Below, piece by piece: positions 57,695 to 64,000 of a stretch of DNA of 64,000 nucleotides. A model generated the notes under the pieces. It saw nothing but the letters and a program-made list of their open reading frames with translations, did no database searches and was not told where the DNA came from. Source of the stretch: Ascidiaceihabitans donghaensis (GTDB lineage Bacteria; Pseudomonadota; Alphaproteobacteria; Rhodobacterales; Rhodobacteraceae). Both the position numbers and the translations under genes were made by a program. The stretch is from positions 62,001-126,000 of the forward strand of contig NZ_OMOR01000002.1 of NCBI RefSeq assembly GCF_900302465.1, given 5' to 3'. The stretch's first letter is position 1, and the number at the start of each line of letters is the position of its first letter.

Positions 57695-59005
57695 ATGAAA
57701 GACCTAAGCCCAAAAAAATCAGATCTCGATCCTATCGAAATCGCCAGCCGCGACGAAATATCTGCCTTGCAGCTGCAGCGCATGCAATGGTCTGTGCGCC
57801 ATGCCTATGACAACGTGGCGATGTACAAAAAGCGCTTTGACGATGCGGGTGTGCATCCTGACGATCTGAAAGAGCTTAAAGATCTGGCAAAGTTCCCTTT
57901 CACCCACAAAAACGACCTACGGGACAATTACCCCTTTGGAATGTCCGCGGTGCCGCGTGCCCAAATGGCGCGGGTTCATGCGTCCTCTGGCACAACAGGT
58001 AAAGCGACAGTGGTGGTTTACACAAAGCACGACATCGACGTGTGGGCGGATACTTTGGCCCGCAGCCTGCGCGCCTCCGGGCTTCGGGCTGGTGACATGG
58101 TGCACAACGCCTATGGTTATGGGCTGTTCACTGGCGGTTTGGGCGCCCATTACGGCATTGAAAAGCTGGGCGCCACCGTGGTGCCTATGGGCGGCGGCCA
58201 GACCGAAAAGCAAATTGGCCTGATCACGGACTTCCAACCCAATGGAATTATGGTGACGCCGTCGTACATGCTGAATATTCTTGAAGGCTTTCATAAAGCG
58301 GGCATTGATCCGCGATCGTCTTCTTTGGATGTGGGGATTTTCGGCGCCGAGCCGTGGACAAACGCCATGCGCAAAGAAGTCGAAGACGCGTTCGACATGC
58401 ATGCCGTCGACATCTACGGGCTTAGCGAAATAATGGGGCCGGGTGTGGCCAACGAATGTGTTGAAACGAAAGACGGTTTGCACGTCTGGGAAGACCACTA
58501 TTATCCCGAAATCATCAATCCTGTCACAGGCGACGTCGTTGAAGATGGCGACGAAGGCGAACTGGTGTTCACCACACTGACCAAAGAAGGCATGCCTATG
58601 ATCCGCTACCGCACGCGCGATCTGACACGGTTGTTGCCGGGCACCGCGCGTAGCATGCGACGGATGGAGAAAATAACCGGACGTTCCGATGACATGATCA
58701 TTTTGCGCGGCGTCAACGTCTTTCCGACGCAAATAGAAGAGCAGCTTTTGGGCACCGAAGGGCTTGCCCCCTATTTCCAGATCGAGCTGTTCAAATCCGG
58801 CCATATGGATGCGATGCGCGTGATCACAGAAGCCACGCCCGTTGCCGCAGACGGGGCGTCAAAATCTGCAGCAGCAACGGCTTTGACAAAGCGTATCAAG
58901 GATATGGTGGGCGTTACGACAGAAGTTATCGTAGGCGATCCCGGAACAGCCCCCAGATCCCAAGGCAAGGCCGTGCGCGTCGTCGACAACCGGGACAAGG
59001 GATAG
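57695..59005 (+). CDS. paaK: Phenylacetate-CoA ligase
   Basis: PaaK activates phenylacetate to phenylacetyl-CoA, the first step. The 436 residues show the adenylate-forming motifs HASSGTTGKATVVVYT, YGYGLFTGGLGAHYG, DIYGLSEIMGPGVA and YRTRDLTRLLPG, with C-terminal GRSDDMIILRGVNVFPTQIE. It lies 35 bases after paaI and 3 bases before the TetR gene. A short direct repeat TCTACGGG (57661 and 57672) lies before it. Confidence 0.96.
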   Translation: MKDLSPKKSDLDPIEIASRDEISALQLQRMQWSVRHAYDNVAMYKKRFDDAGVHPDDLKELKDLAKFPFTHKNDLRDNYPFGMSAVPRAQMARVHASSGTTGKATVVVYTKHDIDVWADTLARSLRASGLRAGDMVHNAYGYGLFTGGLGAHYGIEKLGATVVPMGGGQTEKQIGLITDFQPNGIMVTPSYMLNILEGFHKAGIDPRSSSLDVGIFGAEPWTNAMRKEVEDAFDMHAVDIYGLSEIMGPGVANECVETKDGLHVWEDHYYPEIINPVTGDVVEDGDEGELVFTTLTKEGMPMIRYRTRDLTRLLPGTARSMRRMEKITGRSDDMIILRGVNVFPTQIEEQLLGTEGLAPYFQIELFKSGHMDAMRVITEATPVAADGASKSAAATALTKRIKDMVGVTTEVIVGDPGTAPRSQGKAVRVVDNRDKG

Positions 59006-59008
59006 CCC

Positions 59009-59605
59009 TTGGCACGTCCCATCGCCAAAGACCACGACGCGAAACGCGCCCATATTTTGAAAACCGCGGCCCGCGTGTTTGCCGATACCGGTTTTGCGCG
59101 GGCATCAATGTCGCAGGTGGCGAAAGACTGTGGAATTTCCAAGGCGAACATCTACCACTATTACGACAGCAAAGATGCGCTGTTGTTTGATATTCTCGAC
59201 ACATATCTTCTGGCGTTGCGCGACCGCGTTCTGACGCTTTCTCTGACGGGCTTAAGTCCCGAGGCGCAGCTTCAGGCCATCATCTGTGAAACCTTGCATG
59301 CCTATAATGGAATGGACGAGGAACATAAAATCCAGACCGAAGGCATCCCTTTGCTGACGTCAAACCAGCAAGCGATCCTGAAAGGCTATCAGCGCGATAT
59401 GGTTCGCCAACTCAGCGACGTTGTCAAAGCGATTGCGCCACAAGTCTTTGGAGACGACAAAACAAAACTTCGCGCCACCGTGATGTCGATCTTTGGCATG
59501 TTGAACTGGTTCTACATGTGGAACAGCGGGGCGGGGGATGCCGAGCGCACAGAATATGCACAGCTTGTCACCCGATTGACCCTTTCAGGCGTTCAGGGCC
59601 TTTGA
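59009..59605 (+). CDS. paaR: TetR family regulator of phenylacetate genes (PaaR-like)
   Basis: A 198-residue TetR protein: HILKTAARVFADTGFARASM and AKDCGISKANIYHYYDSKDA form the HTH, followed by a helical ligand domain. It starts at TTG 3 bases after paaK, so it is coupled to the ligase. TetR proteins in this place (PaaR) repress paa operons and sense phenylacetyl-CoA. The likely site is the palindrome at 57181-57194. It converges with paaE, 22 bases apart. Confidence 0.85.
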   Translation: MARPIAKDHDAKRAHILKTAARVFADTGFARASMSQVAKDCGISKANIYHYYDSKDALLFDILDTYLLALRDRVLTLSLTGLSPEAQLQAIICETLHAYNGMDEEHKIQTEGIPLLTSNQQAILKGYQRDMVRQLSDVVKAIAPQVFGDDKTKLRATVMSIFGMLNWFYMWNSGAGDAERTEYAQLVTRLTLSGVQGL

Positions 59606-59627
59606 AGCACTGCCAGAGCGTGACGCC

Positions 59628-60698
59628 TTAGTGGTGATCGTAGTCCACAACAATGCGGTCACTGACGGGGAACGATTGGCACGATAGGATAAACCCCTGT
59701 TCAACCTCATAGTCTTCAAGCGCATGGTTGGCGATCATCTCAACTTCGCCTTCCAGAACCTTGCATTTACATGTCGAACATACACCTGCCTTACACGCAT
59801 ATGGCGCGTCCAGCGCGTTGTCCAAGGCGGCGTCCAGAATGGTCTGGTCCTTGTCCATGGTAAAGCTGCGCGATGCGCCGTCCATGGTTATGGTGGCATC
59901 TGTTGCCTTGGCTGTGGCGTCGGCATCCGCACTGGATGTTTTGCGTTTTAACCGGCCCGGCTGGGCACTGGCGAACAGCTCAAATTTGATCTGGTCGTCG
60001 GTTAGCCCATGATCGCGCAGGGCTGCCGCAATGCCCAGCATCATCGGCTCCGGGCCACAAATGAACGACGTATCGACGCTTTTGATGTCGATCCAGTTGG
60101 CAAACAGGGCTTTGCACTTGTCCGCGTCAACGCGGCCCGTGAACAGGTCGATGTCTTGCGCGTCACTTTCCAGTATATGGATCACCGTCAACCGTTGCAT
60201 GTAACGGTTTTTCAGATCTTCCAGCTCTTCGCGGAACATGATCGTGTTCACACCGCGGTTGGCATAGACCAGCGTGAAGGTGCTGTGGGGTTCGCGGTGC
60301 AACACAGTCTTCATAATCGACAACACAGGCGTCACCCCGGACCCGCCTGCAAACCCAAGATAGTTTTTGCCCACGTCGGCGTCGAGGGGTGTATGAAAGT
60401 TACCGGCAGGTTCCATGGCGTCCAGCGTCATACCCGGTTTCAAGTTGTCATTGGCCCATGTGGAAAATGCACCGCCGTCGACTTTCTTGATGCCCACTTG
60501 CAAGATGCCATCATCTTTGCCCGCGCAAATGGAATAAGATCGGCGCACTTCGGTGCCGTCGAAATCCTGGCGAAAGGTCAGATACTGGCCTTGGATAAAG
60601 TCGAAATCGCCGCCGCCTGCGGGTTGCAAGCTAACAACCACCGCATCGCGGATCGTTTTATGAACATCAGTGACAGTCAATTGATGAAAGCGCGCCAT
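59628..60698 (-). CDS. paaE: 1,2-phenylacetyl-CoA epoxidase, reductase subunit
   Basis: PaaE passes electrons from NADPH to the PaaAC di-iron epoxidase. The 356 residues have an FNR-type reductase part (RRSYSICAGKDDG flavin site, GFAGGSGVTPVLSIMKTVL, CGPEPMML) and a C-terminal plant-type 2Fe-2S domain (YACKAGVCSTCKCKVLEGE, ILSCQS). It is the last gene of the leftward paaABCDE operon. Confidence 0.96.
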   Translation of the reverse strand: MARFHQLTVTDVHKTIRDAVVVSLQPAGGGDFDFIQGQYLTFRQDFDGTEVRRSYSICAGKDDGILQVGIKKVDGGAFSTWANDNLKPGMTLDAMEPAGNFHTPLDADVGKNYLGFAGGSGVTPVLSIMKTVLHREPHSTFTLVYANRGVNTIMFREELEDLKNRYMQRLTVIHILESDAQDIDLFTGRVDADKCKALFANWIDIKSVDTSFICGPEPMMLGIAAALRDHGLTDDQIKFELFASAQPGRLKRKTSSADADATAKATDATITMDGASRSFTMDKDQTILDAALDNALDAPYACKAGVCSTCKCKVLEGEVEMIANHALEDYEVEQGFILSCQSFPVSDRIVVDYDHH

Positions 60699-60710
60699 CT
60701 GCTGGTCCTT

Positions 60711-61169
60711 TTAGATACATTTGAAATAGTCGAAGGGTTCAAGGCAGTCTTTACACTGCCACTGGGCCTTACACGGGGTTGACCCGAATTGACTGATCCG
60801 CACGACATGGGTGGATTTGCAACGCGGGCAGTTTTCAGGCCCACCGGCGGCACGCGGCGGGGCGATGCCGTAATCCGTCAGCTTTGCGCGTGCACCATCG
60901 GTTAACCAGTCAGTGGTCCATGGCGGGCTAAGCTGTGTCTTGATACGAATGTTGTCCACACCGCGATCGCGCAAGGCCGTTTCAATATCAAGCGAGATCA
61001 CAGTGGTCGCAGGGCAGCCCGAATAAGTCGGCGTTACGGCCACTTCCACAGTGTCGCCGTCCCATGCGACACCGCGCACGATGCCCAGTTCAACCACTGA
61101 AATTACCGGAATTTCAGGATCAGGCACATCCGCCAACCACCCCCAGATCGTGTCGACGCTGGGTTGCAT
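60711..61169 (-). CDS. paaD: 1,2-phenylacetyl-CoA epoxidase complex, subunit PaaD
   Basis: A 152-residue DUF59/MIP18-type protein needed for assembly of the epoxidase. The N-terminal domain has DVPDPEIPVISVVELGIVRG and SGCPATTVI; the C-terminus has two Cys pairs (CPRCKS and CKDC) plus CK, likely a metal site. It follows paaC by one base and precedes paaE by 12. Confidence 0.95.
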   Translation of the reverse strand: MQPSVDTIWGWLADVPDPEIPVISVVELGIVRGVAWDGDTVEVAVTPTYSGCPATTVISLDIETALRDRGVDNIRIKTQLSPPWTTDWLTDGARAKLTDYGIAPPRAAGGPENCPRCKSTHVVRISQFGSTPCKAQWQCKDCLEPFDYFKCI

Positions 61170-61170
61170 G

Positions 61171-61932
61171 TTACCAGTTGGCTCCGGGATAGGCGCGTTG
61201 CAGCCATTGCATCTGCGTCAGAATATGCCCCAGATGCTCACTGTGCTGACGCCCTGATTTGCCACCTTTGTGCGCAAAATCGCTGTCGGGAATGGTCAGC
61301 GTCGCCTGCGCCATCACATCCCCCATATGCGCGTCAAACGCAGCCCTCAAACTGGTCAGCTCAGGGGCGATACCAGCCTCAGCCATAGCCGCATCAACAG
61401 CATCGGGCACAAACATCTCGCCCACATAGGGCCAAAGCAGATTTAGAGCATCCTGCATGCGTCGGTGGCTTTCCAAAGTGCCATCGCCCAAGCTGATCAC
61501 CGTATCACCAGAGCGTTCCACATGGTATTGCACTTCTTTGACAGCTTTGGCCGCAATTTCGGCCACACGCGGCTCTGAGGACTGTTCCAGCCCACGCAGT
61601 ATTGCCAAGTGCCATACATCAAACAGGAACTGGCGCATCATCGTCTGGCCGAAATCACCGTTGGGTTGTTCCGTCAGCAAACAATTGCGAAAATCCCACG
61701 CATCGCGCAGCATTGCCAGATCGTCGGCACTGCGGTTTTCGCCTTCCACTTCGCCGGCCAGGCCAAGCCACATTTGTGTTTGACCGATCAGATCAAGGGC
61801 CGTGTTCGCCAGCGCAATGTCTTCTTCCAGAATGGGCGCGTGCCCGCACCATTCGCTGACGCGGTGACCCAACACCAATGTGTTGTCCCCCATCCGGCAC
61901 AAAAATTCAAAATAGGCGGCACGGTCCGTCAT
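61171..61932 (-). CDS. paaC: 1,2-phenylacetyl-CoA epoxidase, structural subunit PaaC
   Basis: A 253-residue ferritin-fold subunit that supports PaaA. Family segments are GDNTLVLGHRVSEWCGHAPI, EEDIALANTALDLIGQTQMW and KAVKEVQYHVERSGDTVISL. ATG 61932 is chosen ([10 protein letters not shown]); the longer frame adds unrelated sequence overlapping paaB. It shares one base with the paaB stop. Confidence 0.95.
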   Translation of the reverse strand: MTDRAAYFEFLCRMGDNTLVLGHRVSEWCGHAPILEEDIALANTALDLIGQTQMWLGLAGEVEGENRSADDLAMLRDAWDFRNCLLTEQPNGDFGQTMMRQFLFDVWHLAILRGLEQSSEPRVAEIAAKAVKEVQYHVERSGDTVISLGDGTLESHRRMQDALNLLWPYVGEMFVPDAVDAAMAEAGIAPELTSLRAAFDAHMGDVMAQATLTIPDSDFAHKGGKSGRQHSEHLGHILTQMQWLQRAYPGANW

Positions 61933-62261
61933 TACATCGCCCCCACTTCGTCGGGAATGTCGAAAAACGTCGGATGACGGTACACTTTCGCTTCCGAGGG
62001 TTCGTACATCGGGCCTTTGTCCGACGGCGAAGACGCGGCAATATGGCGGGCCTCGACAACCCAAATGCTGACGCCTTCATTGCGGCGGGTGTAAACGTCG
62101 CGGGCGTTTTTCATCGCCATTTCTTCGTCGGGCGCGTGCAAGCTGCCCACATGCCTGTGGCTCATGCCGTGTTGGCCGCGAATGAACACTTCCCACAAAG
62201 GCCATTCGGCCCGCTTGGGTGTATCTTGTGATACAGAAGTTTCGGAATTTGAGGTTGTCAT
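61932..62261 (-). CDS. paaB: 1,2-phenylacetyl-CoA epoxidase subunit PaaB
   Basis: A 109-residue small subunit with [40 protein letters not shown] and [16 protein letters not shown], the full PaaB pattern. It probably bridges PaaAC heterotetramers. ATG 62261 overlaps the paaA stop (ATGA). The longer frame upstream overlaps paaA and is discarded. Confidence 0.95.
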   Translation of the reverse strand: MTTSNSETSVSQDTPKRAEWPLWEVFIRGQHGMSHRHVGSLHAPDEEMAMKNARDVYTRRNEGVSIWVVEARHIAASSPSDKGPMYEPSEAKVYRHPTFFDIPDEVGAM

Positions 62262-63235
62262 TCCGCAGCCACCTTTCCGATACGGCGTTTTTCGGCATGG
62301 GCCAGCATACCGTCCCGCACCCATTTGCCGTCGTCCCACGCCTTGTTGCGTGCAGCCAAGCGTTCTGTGTTGCACGGGCCGTTGCCACGCAGCACATCAA
62401 AAAATTCGTTCCAGTCGGGTTCGGCGAAATCATAACCGCCTTTGTCTTCGTTCCACGCAAGCGTTTCATCCGGCACCGTCAGCCCAAGATATTCCGCCTG
62501 TGGCACAGTCTGGTCGACGAATTTTTGGCGCAGCTCGTCGTTGGTGTTCATCTTGATTTTCCACGCCATCGACTGTTCGGAATGGGTGCTTTCAGCATCT
62601 GACGGGCCAAACATCATCAGCGATGGAAACCACAAGCGGTTCAACGCATCCTGCGCCATTTTCTTTTGTGCAGGCGTGCCTTTGGCCATCTTCATCATGA
62701 TGTCGTAGCCTTGGCGCTGGTGAAACGATTCCTCTTTGCAGATGCGCACCATCGCACGGGCATAGGGGCCGTAAGACGTGCGTTGCAGCGGCACCTGGTT
62801 CATGATGGCGGCCCCGTCCACAAGCCAACCCACAGCGCCCATGTCGGCCCATGTCAGCGTGGGGTAGTTAAAAATGGACGAATATTTCATGCGCCCGTCC
62901 AGCAGCATTTCCGTCATCTCGTCGCGTGTCACGCCAAGTGTTTCTGCGCCACAGTACAAATACAAACCGTGGCCCGCTTCGTCCTGCACCTTGGCCAACA
63001 GGATGGCTTTGCGTTCCAGTGTCGGCGCACGGGTGATCCAGTTGCCTTCGGGCAGCTGGCCCACGATCTCGGAATGCGCGTGCTGCCCCATCTGACGGAT
63101 CAGCGTTTTGCGGTAGCCTGCGGGCATCCAGTCTTTGGGTTCGATCTTTTCCCCCGCATCAATGCGCGCCTGAAAGGCCGCCAGCTTTTCGGGATCTTCA
63201 AGCGTCGCTTCGGATTTTACCATCTGTGCATACAT
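62258..63235 (-). CDS. paaA: 1,2-phenylacetyl-CoA epoxidase, catalytic subunit PaaA
   Basis: PaaA carries the di-iron centre that epoxidises phenylacetyl-CoA. The 325 residues show ferritin-like iron-ligand segments [20 protein letters not shown] (ExxH) and [20 protein letters not shown] (ExxH), and [20 protein letters not shown]. It is 22 bases downstream of the thiolase and leads paaABCDE. Confidence 0.97.
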   Translation of the reverse strand: MYAQMVKSEATLEDPEKLAAFQARIDAGEKIEPKDWMPAGYRKTLIRQMGQHAHSEIVGQLPEGNWITRAPTLERKAILLAKVQDEAGHGLYLYCGAETLGVTRDEMTEMLLDGRMKYSSIFNYPTLTWADMGAVGWLVDGAAIMNQVPLQRTSYGPYARAMVRICKEESFHQRQGYDIMMKMAKGTPAQKKMAQDALNRLWFPSLMMFGPSDAESTHSEQSMAWKIKMNTNDELRQKFVDQTVPQAEYLGLTVPDETLAWNEDKGGYDFAEPDWNEFFDVLRGNGPCNTERLAARNKAWDDGKWVRDGMLAHAEKRRIGKVAAE

Positions 63236-63257
63236 TTGAGCGTCTCCTGTCAGGACC

Positions 63258-64000
63258 TTAAATTCGTTCGATAATCATGGCGGCGCCTTGGCCTACACCC
63301 ACGCACATCGTGCATAGGGCATAGCGGCCACCGCTGCGTTTCAACTGGTGCGCCGCCGTCAGAACCAGACGTGCGCCCGACATGCCAAGCGGATGACCGA
63401 TTGCAATGGCGCCCCCTTGCGGGTTCACCCGCGGGTCGTCGTCAGCCACACCAAGTTCACGCAACGTGGCGAGACCCTGGGCCGCAAAAGCTTCGTTCAG
63501 TTCGATGATGTCCATCTGGTCGATAGACAGACCGGCACGGTCCAGCACCTTTTGGCTGGCAGGGACCGGACCGATCCCCATCACCCGCGGTGCCACCCCG
63601 GCAGAGGACATGCCGACGATGCGCGCCATCGGGGTCAACCCGTGCTGCGTTGCTGCCGCTTCTGACGCAATCAACAAGGCCGCGGCCCCGTCGTTCACAC
63701 CGCTTGCATTGCCAGCTGTAACGCTAAGATCAGGGCCATTCACACCCTTCAGTTTTGCCAGTTTTGCAGCATCTGTTCCTGGGCGGGGGTGCTCATCCGT
63801 GTCGAAGACAACCGCATCACCTTTGCGCTGCGGGATGTTCACCGTGCAGATTTCATCCGCGAAACAGCCCGCTTTGTGGGCTGCAGCCCAGTTGGCTTGG
63901 GACCGTGCGGCCATCGCGTCCTGATCCGCGCGGTTCACGCCGTAATCGGCGGCAACATTATCCGCTGTTTGGGGCATGGAATCGACACCGTACTGCGCTT
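63258..64000 (-). CDS. 3-oxoadipyl-CoA thiolase (PcaF/PaaJ type), 5' end beyond window
   Basis: The last 247 or so residues of a thiolase. The frame runs to the window edge with [20 protein letters not shown], so the ATG at 63977 is internal. Other motifs are [30 protein letters not shown], the catalytic His in [17 protein letters not shown] and catalytic Cys in [16 protein letters not shown]. It cleaves 3-oxoadipyl-CoA to succinyl- and acetyl-CoA, the shared end step of the phenylacetate and beta-ketoadipate routes. It is the gene before paaA on the same strand. Confidence 0.92.
   Translation of the reverse strand, partial: AQYGVDSMPQTADNVAADYGVNRADQDAMAARSQANWAAAHKAGCFADEICTVNIPQRKGDAVVFDTDEHPRPGTDAAKLAKLKGVNGPDLSVTAGNASGVNDGAAALLIASEAAATQHGLTPMARIVGMSSAGVAPRVMGIGPVPASQKVLDRAGLSIDQMDIIELNEAFAAQGLATLRELGVADDDPRVNPQGGAIAIGHPLGMSGARLVLTAAHQLKRSGGRYALCTMCVGVGQGAAMIIERI

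Overview
The window looks like the chromosome of an aerobic anoxygenic phototrophic alphaproteobacterium of the Roseobacter group (Rhodobacteraceae). The evidence is part of a photosynthesis gene cluster in the typical order (bchF-bchN-bchB facing ppaA-ppsR-bchG-bch2-bchP-idi), a second heat-shock-type sigma factor, an alphaproteobacterial mre/mrd cell-shape operon, and a marine-style set of catabolic loci for sulfonates, methylated amines and aromatic acids. Genes are tightly packed, with many 4-base ATGA start/stop overlaps. No rRNA, tRNA, CRISPR array, phage or insertion sequence was recognised.

Layout. 1-9584: bacteriochlorophyll synthesis (bchF, bchN, truncated bchB on minus; bchG, PucC-family bch2, bchP, idi on plus) and its regulators PpaA/AerR and PpsR, with four TGT-N12-ACA PpsR-type sites in the two control regions. 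9581-11944: an FAH-family hydrolase and an isolated cheR-cheD pair. 12243-16125: a likely C2/C3 sulfonate module (HisD/HpsN-type dehydrogenase, sulfopyruvate decarboxylase ComD/ComE, opposing iron-type alcohol dehydrogenase) with a decayed macro-domain gene inside. 16202-32551: housekeeping and stress genes (glnD, LpoA-like lipoprotein, rsmI, yraN, gshB, comM, GST, cobU, rpoH2, chaN, coaBC, dut, a membrane-anchored MoeB/ThiF protein). 32606-41220: M3 oligopeptidase, then mreB-mreC-mreD-mrdA-mrdB-ghrA on minus.

41413-49121: a VOC protein followed by a fully coupled five-gene operon (GntR regulator, DapA-family lyase, aldehyde dehydrogenase, MttB-family methyltransferase, FAD amine oxidoreductase) facing a GlxA/GbdR-type AraC regulator. 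This looks like an undescribed pathway for a quaternary or N-methylated amine and is the best candidate for a novel system here. 49349-51514: malate synthase G. 51626-54207: pcaQ, pobA and pcaC (4-hydroxybenzoate/protocatechuate branch). 54238-64000: phenylacetate catabolism (paaX, paaZ, paaI, paaK, TetR regulator, paaABCDE and a thiolase that runs off the end), with a TetR-type palindrome between paaZ and paaI.

The photosynthesis genes make bacteriochlorophyll under PpsR repression modulated by B12-binding PpaA. The catabolic loci feed acetyl-CoA, succinyl-CoA and glyoxylate-level intermediates that malate synthase can assimilate. All functions are read from translated motifs, length and gene order; no database search was run.
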